From Joostella atrarenae (lineage in GTDB: Bacteria > Bacteroidota > Bacteroidia > Flavobacteriales > Flavobacteriaceae), in assembly GCF_021764745.1 (NCBI RefSeq), contig NZ_JAETXX010000010.1:90822-154821 (forward strand): a stretch of 64,000 nt of DNA, read 5' to 3'. The notes under the pieces were generated by a model. It was given only the letters and a program-made list of their open reading frames with translations, ran no database searches and had not been told where the DNA came from. Below are positions 44,500 through 53,872 of the stretch, piece after piece. Position numbers and translations under genes: made by a program. Numbering within the stretch: the stretch's first letter is position 1; every line of letters begins with the position of its first letter.

Positions 44500-45477
44500 A
44501 TGAAAACAATTCAGTTTAGAGAAGCAATAGCCCAGGCGATGAGCGAAGAGATGCGTGCAGATGAATCCATTTACTTAATGGGAGAAGAAGTAGCAGAATA
44601 CAATGGTGCTTATAAAGCTTCTAAAGGAATGTTGGACGAGTTTGGCCCTGATCGAGTTTTAGATACACCAATTTCTGAGCTTGGTTTTGCTGGAATAGGT
44701 GTTGGTTCTGCAATGAATGGAAACAGACCTATTATTGAATTCATGACTTTCAACTTTGCATTAGTTGGAATCGATCAGATAATTAACAATGCTGCAAAGA
44801 TCCGTCAGATGTCGGGTGGTCAATTAAGTTGTCCAATCGTTTTTCGTGGTCCTACAGCTTCTGCTGGTCAATTAGGAGCAACACACTCTCAAGCTTTTGA
44901 AAGTTGGTTCGCTAACTGTCCAGGACTAAAAGTGGTGGTTCCTTCTAATCCATATGATGCAAAGGGATTATTAAAAGCTTCTATTCGTGATAACGACCCT
45001 GTTATCTTTATGGAGTCTGAGCAGATGTATGGTGATAAAGGTGAAATTCCAGAGGATGATTATACAATTCCATTAGGAGTAGCAGATATCAAAAGAGAAG
45101 GGAATGATGTGACTATTGTTTCATTCGGAAAAATTATTAAAGAAGCATATAAAGCAGCTGAAGAATTAGAAAAAGAAGGAATTAGCTGTGAGATTATTGA
45201 TCTTAGAACAATAAGACCAATGGATCATGACACGATTTTAAAATCAGTAAAGAAAACAAATCGTTTAGTGATTTTAGAAGAAGCTTGGCCTTTCGGAAAT
45301 ATAGCTACAGAGATTACATACCAAGTGCAATCTCAAGCATTTGATTTCTTAGATGCTCCAATTATCAAAATAAATACAGCAGATACTCCTGCACCATATT
45401 CACCTGTTCTTTTAGAAGAATGGTTGCCTAATTCTGGTGATGTTGTTAAGGCTGTAAAAAAAGTTTTATACAAATAA
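44500..45477 (+). CDS. pdhB: Pyruvate dehydrogenase E1 component, beta subunit
   Basis: 325-residue E1-beta with MKTIQFREAIAQAMSEEMRADESIYLMGEEVAEYNGAYK pattern (written in parts: REAIAQAMSEEM, GEEVAEYNGAYK), RVLDTPISELGFAGIGVGSAM, RGPTASAGQLGATHSQ and the C-terminal EEAWPFGNIATEI. With E1-alpha it forms the thiamine-diphosphate enzyme that decarboxylates pyruvate. E1-alpha and E2 are not adjacent; separate pdhB is normal in flavobacteria as far as I recall. It ends at a terminator at 45498-45535. Confidence 0.96.
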   Translation: MKTIQFREAIAQAMSEEMRADESIYLMGEEVAEYNGAYKASKGMLDEFGPDRVLDTPISELGFAGIGVGSAMNGNRPIIEFMTFNFALVGIDQIINNAAKIRQMSGGQLSCPIVFRGPTASAGQLGATHSQAFESWFANCPGLKVVVPSNPYDAKGLLKASIRDNDPVIFMESEQMYGDKGEIPEDDYTIPLGVADIKREGNDVTIVSFGKIIKEAYKAAEELEKEGISCEIIDLRTIRPMDHDTILKSVKKTNRLVILEEAWPFGNIATEITYQVQSQAFDFLDAPIIKINTADTPAPYSPVLLEEWLPNSGDVVKAVKKVLYK

Positions 45478-45497
45478 GCGATTTTTTTCGTTAATAT

Positions 45498-45535
45498 AAC
45501 TTCACTGACTATATTTAGCCAGTGAAGTTTTTTAT
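45498..45535 (+). terminator. Terminator of pdhB
   Basis: 10-bp stem AACTTCACTG / CAGTGAAGTT extended by CTA/TAG, loop TATT, then a T-tract. Confidence 0.85.
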
Positions 45536-45541
45536 TTATTT

Positions 45542-48034
45542 ATGAAGTATATACTATCCTTATCCTTATTATTTTTTTCAATAACACTTTGTGCACAAAC
45601 TAAAGTTAGCGGTGTCGTTGTTGACGGTTCAGGGATAGAAATTCCTTATGCTAATGTGATGTTCCCTAACTCTACAGAAGGAACTATTACTAATGAAGAA
45701 GGGCGTTTTTATCTAGAATCTGATACTACTCATGACCTTCTTTCCGTCACTTTATTAGGATATGCTTCAGAAGAAATTAAGCTAGAAAAGAAAGTTAATT
45801 ACGATCTTAAAGTAGTTTTAAGAGAAGGAGAAGAGCTCGATGAAGTAGTTCTTTACGTAGGAAAGCAGCCTAAAAAAGGAAATCCTGCAATTGAAATTCT
45901 TAAAAAAGTTTGGGCAAAGAAGCGCCAAAATGGTATTTATCTTTTTGATCAATATAAATACGATAAATATGAAAAAATAGAATTCGATTTCAATACTATC
46001 GATAGTGCTTTTATGAGCAAGAAGATTTTTAATGGAATGGAATTTATTTTTGATCAAGTAGATACTTCTAATGTAACTGGTAAAACATATCTTCCAATTT
46101 TTATTAATGAAGCGGTCTCCGAAGTGCATGGAGATAATAAGATTAATGAAAAAATAGAAAGACTTGTAGGGAATAAGAACTCTGGTTTTAATACCAATCA
46201 AAGCGTAATATCTTTTGTAAAAGACCTTTACGCGGACTATAATATTTACAATAATTATATAAAACTCTTCAATAAGAGCTTTGTAAGTCCGCTATCTAAA
46301 ACTGGAGTGGATGTCTATAATTATGTTCTTACCGACAGTTCATACGTAGATAATAAGTGGTGTTATAATATTGTTTATTATCCTAGAAGGAAAAATGAAA
46401 TGACCTTTAAGGGTAATTTTTGGGTGAACGATACCACTTTTGCAGTTAAAGACATAAATATGCAAGTGTCTAAAAGTGCTAACGTAAACTGGGTTAAAGA
46501 ATTATATATCGAGCAAGAGTTTGAAGTGCTTAACGATTCTGTTTTTCTACTGAAAAGGGATTATTTGTTGAGTGATTTTAGTTTGCGAAAAAAGGAGGAG
46601 TCACGTGGACTTTACGGAAAGCGAACTACAGTTTATAATAACTACGAATTTAATAAGGAGAAGCCTAAAAGTTTTTATACAAAGCGGGTAGATCCTTATA
46701 ATGAGTTAATCTATAATAGAGATACTACGTTCTGGGCTGAAAATAGGTTAGAAAGCTTAAATGAGGATGAAAAAGGGGTTTATAAGATGTTAGATACTCT
46801 AAAAACAGTTCCTAAGTTTAAGCGCTTATACGATTTGACAACTATTTTAGTTTCTGGTTATATTGAGATTCCGAAGTTAAATATAGATTTCGGACCTATA
46901 TACTCAAGTTTTGGATATAATGAAGCTGAAGGGATTCGACTTCGTGCTGGAGGAAGAACTTATTTTGGTCCAAATGACCCATGGAGATTACAAGGGTATA
47001 CCGCTTACGGTTTTAAAGACAAAAAGTTTAAATACGGGTTTTCTGGAAAATGGCTTTTAGATAGAAAAAATAGATTGATTATTTCTGGAGGTACTCGTAG
47101 AGATATCGAGCAATTAGGAACAAGCTTAACTTCTTCGTCTGATGTTTTAGGAAGAAGCTTTGCGTCTTCTGCAATTTTCACCGCTGGAAGTAATAATACT
47201 TTAACGGATATCAATCTTACTACTTTTGGGATAGAGTATGAGCCTTTAAAGAATTTTGTTTTAAAGACAGAAACAAACTTTAGAACCTTACGCTCGGCAT
47301 TGCCAGATGATTTTAATTTAGATTATGTGGATCCTGATGCTCCAGGAGGAATTTCTAGCGAAACCAAGCAATATGATGTTAATATTTCTTTGGATGTAAC
47401 TCCAGGTAGAAAAACAACTGGATATGGAGTGGAGAGAAATGATGTAAATCGTAATTATGCTCGTTTATATTTAGTTTATACCGCGGGATTAAAAGGCTTT
47501 TTAGAAAGTGATTTTAATTATGAGAAGCTACAATTTTATTATCGTCAGCCGTTTCAATTAGGAGGGTTAGGGCGTACCATAACAACAGTAGAAGCAGGAA
47601 AAACTTTTGGAGAAGTGCCATTAAGTTTGTTAAGTCCTATTCCAGGTAACCAGACTTATTTTTCCATCTTTAATACATTTCCTAACTTAAATTTCTATGA
47701 GTTTGTAACAGATACGTATGTTTCTGGGCAGATTGAACATAATTTTAACGGAAGATTGCTAGCTAAAATTCCGTTTATGAAGAAATTAGATTTAAGAGAG
47801 ATAGTAGGTTTGCGAGCTGTTTGGGGAGAGATTTCTGATGCTAATATTGCATTAAGTGCACCAGCGGGAGCTATGCTTAGAGCTCCAACAGATGAAGTTT
47901 ACTACGAGTATTCCTTTGGAATTGCTAACATTTTTAAACTCCTTCGTATAGATTTTAACTTCCGAGGTAATTATTTAGATATTCCAGATGCTAGGCCGTT
48001 CTCTATTACAGGGAATTTGGAGTTTGTGTTTTAA
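45542..48034 (+). CDS. DUF5686 / carboxypeptidase-regulatory-like domain outer-membrane protein
   Basis: 830-residue exported protein: signal MKYILSLSLLFFSITLCAQ, then a carboxypeptidase-regulatory-like domain (residues 20-105, VSGVVVDGSGIEIPYANVMFPNS..GTITNEEGRFYL), and a long region matching the Bacteroidetes DUF5686 family (NPAIEILKKVWAKKRQN, YNIVYYPRRKNEMTFKGNFWVNDTTFAVKDI, and barrel-like repeats to the end, SITGNLEFVF). The C-terminal two thirds look like a TamA/BamA-type barrel. The function is unknown. It follows pdhB after a terminator and is probably monocistronic. Confidence 0.85.
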   Translation: MKYILSLSLLFFSITLCAQTKVSGVVVDGSGIEIPYANVMFPNSTEGTITNEEGRFYLESDTTHDLLSVTLLGYASEEIKLEKKVNYDLKVVLREGEELDEVVLYVGKQPKKGNPAIEILKKVWAKKRQNGIYLFDQYKYDKYEKIEFDFNTIDSAFMSKKIFNGMEFIFDQVDTSNVTGKTYLPIFINEAVSEVHGDNKINEKIERLVGNKNSGFNTNQSVISFVKDLYADYNIYNNYIKLFNKSFVSPLSKTGVDVYNYVLTDSSYVDNKWCYNIVYYPRRKNEMTFKGNFWVNDTTFAVKDINMQVSKSANVNWVKELYIEQEFEVLNDSVFLLKRDYLLSDFSLRKKEESRGLYGKRTTVYNNYEFNKEKPKSFYTKRVDPYNELIYNRDTTFWAENRLESLNEDEKGVYKMLDTLKTVPKFKRLYDLTTILVSGYIEIPKLNIDFGPIYSSFGYNEAEGIRLRAGGRTYFGPNDPWRLQGYTAYGFKDKKFKYGFSGKWLLDRKNRLIISGGTRRDIEQLGTSLTSSSDVLGRSFASSAIFTAGSNNTLTDINLTTFGIEYEPLKNFVLKTETNFRTLRSALPDDFNLDYVDPDAPGGISSETKQYDVNISLDVTPGRKTTGYGVERNDVNRNYARLYLVYTAGLKGFLESDFNYEKLQFYYRQPFQLGGLGRTITTVEAGKTFGEVPLSLLSPIPGNQTYFSIFNTFPNLNFYEFVTDTYVSGQIEHNFNGRLLAKIPFMKKLDLREIVGLRAVWGEISDANIALSAPAGAMLRAPTDEVYYEYSFGIANIFKLLRIDFNFRGNYLDIPDARPFSITGNLEFVF

Positions 48035-48083
48035 GGCACATAGGATAAAGACTATACTTTCAATCAACTAAATTATTCTTTCG

Positions 48084-48114
48084 TTGCTTTTAATGTCGAA
48101 AATGATTACTTTTG
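48084..48114 (+). promoter_or_regulatory. Promoter of ppa
   Basis: TTG (48084-48086), 20-nt spacer, TACTTTTG (48107-48114): a full -33/-7 match, giving a leader of about 70 nt. Confidence 0.75.
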
Positions 48115-48142
48115 CACTCCATTTTAAAGAAGTATCTAACAA

Positions 48143-48168
48143 ATTTTGAATTCAAAATCTGAATTCAG
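48143..48168. promoter_or_regulatory. Two adjacent palindromes in the ppa leader
   Basis: ATTTTGAATTCAAAAT (48143-48158) and CTGAATTCAG (48159-48168) abut each other. Both contain TGAATTCA, 13 bp apart. They lie downstream of the likely transcription start. Confidence 0.45.
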
Positions 48169-48189
48169 GATTTATAATTTAAAGAATAA

Positions 48190-48717
48190 ATGAGTTCAGA
48201 TCAAATAAAAACTTTCGATGTTTTAATCGAAATTCCAAAAGGGAGTAGAAACAAGTACGAGTACGATTTTAAATTGAAAAAAATACGTTACGATCGTATG
48301 ATATTCTCTTCGATGATGTATCCTGCTGATTATGGTTTTATTCCAGAAACATTGGCTTTAGATGGTGATCCTTTAGATGTTTTAGTTTTAGTTACAGAGC
48401 CAACTTTTCCTGGTTGTGTAATGGAGGTGAAACCAATCGGAGTTTTCCATATGGAAGATGAAAAAGGACCAGATGAGAAAGTTATCTGTGTTCCAGTTTC
48501 AGATCCAATTTGGAATCGTGTAAACGATTTGAGCGAATTGAATCCACACTTAATTAAAGAGATCGAACATTTCTTCCAAGTTTATAAAGATCTTGAGGAA
48601 AAGAAAGTTTCTATCGGAGGATGGGGAGCATTAGAAGATGCTAAAGATATCGTTGCAAAATGTATCAACCGTTACCAAGATAGTGATGTTCCTAGAGAAG
48701 AGGTAAGCATCGACTAA
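48190..48717 (+). CDS. ppa: Inorganic pyrophosphatase, family I
   Basis: 175-residue soluble pyrophosphatase. Substrate and metal residues: EIPKGSRNKYEYD, MMYPADYGFIPETLALDGDPLDVLVL (the D-G-D-P-L-D metal signature) and VICVPVSDPIW. Standard length. It drains pyrophosphate from biosynthesis in the cytosol. It has a good promoter, a leader with two palindromes and a terminator. The next gene is a membrane pyrophosphatase, so both PPi-consuming activities are neighbours. Confidence 0.97.
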   Translation: MSSDQIKTFDVLIEIPKGSRNKYEYDFKLKKIRYDRMIFSSMMYPADYGFIPETLALDGDPLDVLVLVTEPTFPGCVMEVKPIGVFHMEDEKGPDEKVICVPVSDPIWNRVNDLSELNPHLIKEIEHFFQVYKDLEEKKVSIGGWGALEDAKDIVAKCINRYQDSDVPREEVSID

Positions 48718-48744
48718 AGAGAAAGTATCTTATATTTTATATAG

Positions 48745-48777
48745 AAAGCAATAGCTCAAAAGGTTATTGCTTTTTTT
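48745..48777 (+). terminator. Terminator of ppa
   Basis: 9-bp stem AAAGCAATA / TATTGCTTT followed by a T-run. Confidence 0.8.
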
Positions 48778-48832
48778 ATTCTACTGATTTCCTTACATTT
48801 ATAAGAATATAATTATTAACTAACTTATAAAT

Positions 48833-51181
48833 ATGGAATCGAATATTATTTACGTACCTATGTTAATGGCCATTCTAGGCCTTATTTTTATGGGAATAAA
48901 AGCTGCATGGGTAAAACGCCAGCCTGCCGGAAATGAAAAGATGCAATCTATTTCTAAAAGCATAAAAGAAGGAGCGCTCGCTTTTTTGAATGCTGAATAC
49001 CGTCTCTTAGTTATTTTCGTAATAATTGCAGCTATTGCTCTATTCGGAATTTCAATCGTTGTAGATACAACAAGTTGGATGATTGTTCCTGCATTTGTTA
49101 TTGGTGCTGTTTTTTCTGCTTTGGCAGGGAATATAGGAATGAGAATTGCAACAGAGGCAAATACAAGAACTGCACATGCTGCTAGAACTAGTTTGCCACA
49201 AGCACTAAAAGTATCTTTTGGAGGAGGTACTGTAATGGGACTAGGAGTAGCTGGACTTGCAGTTTTGGGACTATGTTTGTTTTTTCTAGTTTTTACAGGT
49301 CAGTTTATAGGAGGAGAAGGTTCTTTTTATGATAATATGACGATTGTTTTAGAAGCTTTAGCTGGATTCTCTTTAGGTGCAGAATCCATTGCCTTATTTG
49401 CGCGTGTTGGTGGTGGTATCTATACCAAGGCTGCCGATGTTGGTGCAGATTTGGTAGGTAAAGTTGAAGCAGGAATTCCAGAGGATGATCCTAGAAACCC
49501 TGCAACCATAGCAGATAATGTTGGAGATAATGTTGGAGACGTAGCTGGAATGGGAGCTGATTTATTTGGTTCTTATGTAGCCACAGTACTTGCCGCCATG
49601 GTGTTAGGTAATTATGTTATCCGAGATATGAGTATCGATGCTCCTTTTGCAGATGATTTTGATAATATGGGTCCGATTCTGTTGCCATTAGTAATTGCAG
49701 GAGTGGGAATTTTGGCATCTATTATAGGGACTTTTTTAGTGAAAATTTCTAGTAACGATGCTAAAGAGCCAGAGGTTCAAAGGGCATTAGATACAGGAAA
49801 TTGGGTTGCTATATTATTGACGCTATTGGCAAGTTATTTCTTAATAGATCATATGTTACCAGAAACAATGAATATGAAGTTTTTTGGAAACGACTACACC
49901 GTAGCAGTGCCATCTATAAATGTATTTTGGTCAGCTTGTATTGGGTTAGCGGTTGGAGCACTTATCTCTTATGTAACTTCATATTATACAAGTTTAGGAA
50001 AAAAACCAGTATTGGATATTGTAAAAAATAGTTCTACGGGGGCAGGGACAAATATTATTGCTGGTTTGGCGGTAGGTATGATGTCTACCTTTTGGTCTGT
50101 TTTATTATTCGCAGCTGCAATTTATGGATCTTATGAATTTGCAGGCTTTTATGGAGTAGCAATAGCTGCTTCTGCGATGATGGCGACTACAGCTATGCAG
50201 TTAGCAATAGATGCTTTTGGACCAATTGCAGATAATGCTGGGGGTGTTGCAGAAATGAGTGAGTTGGAACCTGAAGTAAGAGAGCGTACAGATATTTTAG
50301 ATTCTGTAGGGAATACAACCGCAGCTGTTGGGAAAGGCTTTGCAATTGCTTCGGCGGCATTAACGTCTTTGGCTTTGTTTGCAGCTTATGTAACTTTTAC
50401 AGGTATCGATGGGATTAATATTTTTAAGGCGGATGTATTGGCTGCACTCTTTGTTGGAGGAATGATACCCGTTGTTTTTTCTGCATTAGCAATGAAGTCT
50501 GTAGGGAAAGCAGCCATGGAAATGGTGCAGGAAGTTCGAAGACAGTTTAGAGAAATTCCAGGAATTTTGGAGGGCACAGGAAAACCTGATTATGGTAAAT
50601 GTGTAGAAATATCTACCAAAGCAGCATTAAAGGAAATGTTGTTGCCTGGGCTGCTAACTATCGTTACTCCTATTCTTATAGGGCTAGTTTTCGGAGCGGA
50701 GCCTCTTGGAGGTTACATGGCTGGTGTTTGTGTTTCTGGAGTAATGTGGGCAATCTTTCAAAACAATGCTGGTGGTGCTTGGGATAATGCGAAAAAATCT
50801 TTTGAAGCAGGAATAGAAATCAATGGAGAAATGACGTACAAAGGTTCTGATGCTCATAAGGCCGCAGTTACTGGAGATACTGTAGGAGATCCATTTAAAG
50901 ATACCTCAGGGCCATCAATGAATATTCTTATTAAATTGACGTGTTTAATTGGACTGGTAATTGCCCCTATTTTGGGCGGACATTCTTCAGAAGCAATGGT
51001 CTCTAATTCGAAAGAAATTATTCAGAAAGAAATCCGTGTTACAGCTGACGATCAAGAGACTGCAAAGGTAGTAATTACAACTCAGAAAACTGTAAATGGA
51101 GAATTGGTAACAACAGAAGTTGTAGTAGAAGGAACTCCCAAAGAAATTGAAAAGCAAGTAAGAGCTTTAAAGGAGGAATAA
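48833..51181 (+). CDS. hppA: Membrane-bound ion-translocating pyrophosphatase (K+-dependent type)
   Basis: 782-residue M-PPase using PPi hydrolysis to pump Na+ and/or H+. It has about 16 membrane helices with the active-site strings [40 protein letters not shown], split here as [14 protein letters not shown] and [18 protein letters not shown], plus [12 protein letters not shown] and [12 protein letters not shown]. The motif [10 protein letters not shown] has Ala where K+-independent enzymes have Lys, so K+ dependence is predicted; the pumped ion is not settled. The C-terminal 60 residues after HSSEAM are a polar extension ([15 protein letters not shown]...[17 protein letters not shown]) absent from many homologues. 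Confidence 0.95.
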   Translation: MESNIIYVPMLMAILGLIFMGIKAAWVKRQPAGNEKMQSISKSIKEGALAFLNAEYRLLVIFVIIAAIALFGISIVVDTTSWMIVPAFVIGAVFSALAGNIGMRIATEANTRTAHAARTSLPQALKVSFGGGTVMGLGVAGLAVLGLCLFFLVFTGQFIGGEGSFYDNMTIVLEALAGFSLGAESIALFARVGGGIYTKAADVGADLVGKVEAGIPEDDPRNPATIADNVGDNVGDVAGMGADLFGSYVATVLAAMVLGNYVIRDMSIDAPFADDFDNMGPILLPLVIAGVGILASIIGTFLVKISSNDAKEPEVQRALDTGNWVAILLTLLASYFLIDHMLPETMNMKFFGNDYTVAVPSINVFWSACIGLAVGALISYVTSYYTSLGKKPVLDIVKNSSTGAGTNIIAGLAVGMMSTFWSVLLFAAAIYGSYEFAGFYGVAIAASAMMATTAMQLAIDAFGPIADNAGGVAEMSELEPEVRERTDILDSVGNTTAAVGKGFAIASAALTSLALFAAYVTFTGIDGINIFKADVLAALFVGGMIPVVFSALAMKSVGKAAMEMVQEVRRQFREIPGILEGTGKPDYGKCVEISTKAALKEMLLPGLLTIVTPILIGLVFGAEPLGGYMAGVCVSGVMWAIFQNNAGGAWDNAKKSFEAGIEINGEMTYKGSDAHKAAVTGDTVGDPFKDTSGPSMNILIKLTCLIGLVIAPILGGHSSEAMVSNSKEIIQKEIRVTADDQETAKVVITTQKTVNGELVTTEVVVEGTPKEIEKQVRALKEE

Positions 51182-51190
51182 CATAAGAAT

Positions 51191-51242
51191 TAATATAATG
51201 CAAAAAGCGCCTGAGAGATCAGGCGCTTTTTGCATTATATTA
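51191..51242. terminator. Bidirectional terminator, 24-bp perfect stem
   Basis: Perfect stem 51191-51214 with 51219-51242, GAGA (GNRA) tetraloop, core GCAAAAAGCGCCTGA. It serves the convergent hppA and kinase genes. Confidence 0.9.
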
Positions 51243-51272
51243 AGTGTTTTAGTATTCTCTTGGAGAGATATT

Positions 51273-51890
51273 TTACTCAAACAATCCGTTAATTTCAGCA
51301 TCAATTTTATTAATAATCTCTCCTAAGTCTTCAGGGTTGTCAACAAAATTATATTTATCTACATCTATAATCAGTAATTTACCTTTGTCATATCCGTGAA
51401 TAAAAGCTTCATAACGTTCATTTAATCTACTCAAATAATCTATGGAGATTGAATTCTCGTAGTCTCTTCCTCGTTTATGAATTTGGTTTACTAAGTTTGG
51501 AATAGAACTTCTTAGGTAAATTAATAAATCTGGAGATTGTACAAGACTTTCCATCAAATTAAATAACGAAGAATAATTTTTGAAATCTCTATTAGTCATC
51601 AATCCCATAGAATGCAGATTGGGAGCAAAGATATAAGCATCTTCATAAATAGTTCTATCCTGAATTATTTTCTTCCCGCTTTCACGAATTTCAAGAATTT
51701 GTCTAAATCGACTATTTAAGAAATAGATTTGCAGGTTGAAGCTCCAACGTTCCATTTGGGTGTAGAAATCATCTAAATAGGGATTATCTACTACGTCTTC
51801 AAAATGGGGTTCCCAATTAAAATGTTTAGATAGGAGCCTTGTTAAGGTAGTTTTTCCTGCGCCAATATTACCTGCAATTGCAACGTGCAT
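51273..51890 (-). CDS. Deoxynucleoside kinase
   Basis: 205-residue kinase of the dNK/dGK-dAK family. P-loop HVAIAGNIGAGKTTL, then FEDVVDNPYLDDFY, the DRT motif in IIQDRTIYEDAYIF (catalytic Glu in ED/DR(S) region), and LIYLRSSIPNLVNQIHKRGRDYE with the arginine-rich lid. It phosphorylates deoxynucleosides from salvage; specificity (A/G/C) is not clear from the residues seen. It fits functionally with the nucleoside transporter and ThyA in the window. It is divergent from metK. Confidence 0.92.
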   Translation of the reverse strand: MHVAIAGNIGAGKTTLTRLLSKHFNWEPHFEDVVDNPYLDDFYTQMERWSFNLQIYFLNSRFRQILEIRESGKKIIQDRTIYEDAYIFAPNLHSMGLMTNRDFKNYSSLFNLMESLVQSPDLLIYLRSSIPNLVNQIHKRGRDYENSISIDYLSRLNERYEAFIHGYDKGKLLIIDVDKYNFVDNPEDLGEIINKIDAEINGLFE

Positions 51891-52154
51891 GGGATTTTTG
51901 TTTTAAAGTTAATTATAAACTTCGGTAAAGATACAAGATATGATGGTGTGATGAAAAATAATTTCTTTTACTTTAATACATAAAATTTAATGCTGTAAAA
52001 GCTTAAACTCATAAACTACTAATTAATATCGCTCATTACGCTAACTATTATTTAGTAGAAAAATCTAGCTACTTCCAAACAAGCGGGCAACAGAAAATTA
52101 GAAAGAACTAAAAATAAAAAAGTGTTAAACATTTTTCAGTTTCAATCTTATTCT

Positions 52155-52162
52155 TACATTTG
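52155..52162 (+). promoter_or_regulatory. -7 promoter element of metK
   Basis: TACATTTG fits TAnnTTTG and ends ten bases before the riboswitch, so transcription starts just before the aptamer. Confidence 0.6.
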
Positions 52163-52166
52163 TACC

Positions 52167-52257
52167 AGAATTTTGAGGAAAGATTTGACTGATTGCCACC
52201 TCGTAAAAAAAGAGCTAAAGCAGTGAAAACTCCTTTAGACGTGCCTGTCAAAATTCT
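52167..52257 (+). promoter_or_regulatory. Competing long-range helix around the metK aptamer
   Basis: AGAATTTTGA (52167-52176) is perfectly complementary to TCAAAATTCT (52248-52257) and can be extended by GG/CC (52177-52178 with 52244-52245) across a bulge. This uses the 5' strand of aptamer stem P1, so it cannot form together with P1. Confidence 0.55.
52172..52233 (+). ncRNA. SAM-II riboswitch upstream of metK
   Basis: The sequence fits the SAM-II aptamer. P1 is GAGG/CCTC (52175-52178 with 52199-52202). The loop contains GATTTGACTGATTGC, against the GAUUU.AC.G.AUUGC core of known SAM-II. Then comes CGT, an A-run and AGCTAAA, all conserved positions. The pseudoknot ACTG (52188-52191) with CAGT (52221-52224) replaces the CC/GG pairing of the proteobacterial type. 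SAM binding should lower SAM synthetase expression. Confidence 0.85.
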
Positions 52258-52289
52258 TCTTCAATACATAGTTTATAAAGAGTATTTTT

Positions 52290-53546
52290 ATGGCATATTT
52301 ATTTACATCCGAGTCCGTTAGTGAAGGACATCCAGATAAAATTGCAGATCAGATTAGTGATGCACTTCTAGATAATTTCTTAGCATTTGATCCAGAAAGT
52401 AAAGTAGCTTGTGAAACGTTGGTTACAACGGGGCAGGTTGTGCTTGCTGGAGAAGTAAAGAGTGTTACATATTTAGATGTTCAGTCTATTGCTAGAGAGG
52501 TAATTAATAAAATAGGATATACAAAAGGAGCTTATCAATTTAGTGGAGATTCTTGTGGTGTTATCTCTTTAATTCACGAGCAATCTCAAGAAATAAACCA
52601 AGGGGTAGATAGAGCTTCCAAAGAAGAACAAGGAGCTGGAGACCAAGGAATGATGTTTGGTTATGCTACTAATGAGACTGAGAACTACATGCCTTTAGCG
52701 TTAGATATTTCTCATAAGTTGCTATTATCGCTAGCCGATCTTCGAAGAGAAGGGAAAGAAATCACGTATTTACGTCCAGATGCAAAAGCTCAAGTTACAA
52801 TAGAGTATTCAGATGATAATGTTCCGCAGCGAATTGATACCATAGTTATTTCTACACAACATGATCAGTTTGATGCTGATGATGAGAAAATGCTAAATCA
52901 GATTAAGAAAGACATCTTGGAGGTTTTAATTCCAAGAGTGGTAGCGAAATTACCAGCATATGTACAGGAGTTATTTAATGATAAAATAAAATATCATATC
53001 AATCCAACTGGTAAGTTTGTAATTGGTGGCCCTCATGGTGATAGTGGACTTACAGGAAGAAAAATTATTGTAGATACTTACGGAGGTAAAGGTGCACATG
53101 GTGGAGGAGCTTTTAGTGGAAAAGACCCAAGCAAAGTAGATAGAAGTGCTGCTTATGCAGCTAGACATATAGCTAAAAACTTGGTTGCAGCTGGAGTTGC
53201 AGATGAGGTTTTGGTGCAAGTAAGTTATGCAATTGGAGTAGTAGAGCCTACATCGATTTTTGTAAATACTTATGGAACTTCTAAAGTTGGTTTAACTGAT
53301 GGAGAGATTGCTAAGAAAGTGGCAGCGTTATTTGATATGCGTCCCTTTGCAATAGAAGACCGATTGAAGCTGCGTAACCCTATTTATTTAGAATCTGCAG
53401 CTTATGGTCATATGGGAAAACAACCAAAAACAGTTACAAAAGTTTATGAATCTCCCTACAATGGTAGAATTGAAAGAGAAGTTGAGCTTTTTACATGGGA
53501 AAAGTTAGACTTTGTAGATAAAGTAAAAGAAACTTTTTCATTATAA
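52290..53546 (+). CDS. metK: S-adenosylmethionine synthetase
   Basis: 418-residue MetK making SAM from methionine and ATP. Motifs: [31 protein letters not shown] (hexapeptide loop), [21 protein letters not shown] (P-loop region) and [22 protein letters not shown]. Slightly longer than E. coli MetK (384), as usual for Bacteroidetes. It lies under a SAM-II riboswitch, giving end-product feedback. It is followed by an S-box leader for the next operon. Confidence 0.98.
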   Translation: MAYLFTSESVSEGHPDKIADQISDALLDNFLAFDPESKVACETLVTTGQVVLAGEVKSVTYLDVQSIAREVINKIGYTKGAYQFSGDSCGVISLIHEQSQEINQGVDRASKEEQGAGDQGMMFGYATNETENYMPLALDISHKLLLSLADLRREGKEITYLRPDAKAQVTIEYSDDNVPQRIDTIVISTQHDQFDADDEKMLNQIKKDILEVLIPRVVAKLPAYVQELFNDKIKYHINPTGKFVIGGPHGDSGLTGRKIIVDTYGGKGAHGGGAFSGKDPSKVDRSAAYAARHIAKNLVAAGVADEVLVQVSYAIGVVEPTSIFVNTYGTSKVGLTDGEIAKKVAALFDMRPFAIEDRLKLRNPIYLESAAYGHMGKQPKTVTKVYESPYNGRIEREVELFTWEKLDFVDKVKETFSL

Positions 53547-53872
53547 TTAGATTTCTTACGCTAGATTTGGAAAATCGAAAATAATTTCTGAATCTTTGAG
53601 TTCATTGCCTTAAATTTAAAGTTTAAGGAAAAATATTAAGAAAATCCCACTAAGTGGGTAAGTTCATACATAATTTGATAGTGTTATCAAGAAAGGCGGA
53701 AGGAATAGACCTGTCGATGCCTTAGCAACCCTTTATCTATAAAGAAGGTGCTACATTCTACCACATTTGTGGATAGATAACAAGAATTTAATTCTTACGC
53801 GTTTACGCTTTTCTTGCTAACATATAATATGCTGATTATTCAGCTAGGATATAATTTTAAAAATATAGAAAA
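53547..53872. other. Intergenic leader between metK and O-acetylhomoserine sulfhydrylase gene
   Basis: 326-bp gap. It contains a small hairpin CCCAC-TAA-GTGGG (53646-53658), a -7-like ATAATTTG just before the riboswitch, the S-box aptamer (53682-53782), hairpins GCG-TTTA-CGC and GCTGA-TTAT-TCAGC (53831-53844), and no strong U-tract terminator. Confidence 0.7.
53682..53782 (+). ncRNA. SAM-I (S-box) riboswitch
   Basis: P1 is TGTTATC (53682-53688) with GATAACA (53776-53782). The core follows S-box order: TATCAAGAAAGGCGGAAGGA, a GACC-like segment, GATGCCTTAGCAACCC, then AAGGTGCTACATTC, and the P4 hairpin CCACA/TGTGG. The downstream GCTGA-TTAT-TCAGC hairpin lacks a T-run, so control may be at translation rather than termination. 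Confidence 0.92.

Larger units (their letters stand above)
51891..52289. other. Intergenic region between deoxynucleoside kinase gene and metK
   Basis: 399-bp gap. The metK-proximal part holds a -7 box (52155), a SAM-II riboswitch (52172-52233) and a long-range inverted repeat. In the kinase-proximal 260 bp I see AT-rich sequence with no gene or convincing motif; a weak TATCTTTA lies just upstream of the kinase start. Confidence 0.7.

Noticed and set aside
45818..46201. 127-codon open frame antisense to the DUF5686 gene
   Set aside because: Phe/Ile-rich product typical of the reverse strand of an AT-rich gene; no domain.
52010..52130. Possible RNA gene in the AT-rich segment upstream of metK
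   Set aside because: No stable fold, promoter or known motif could be seen.
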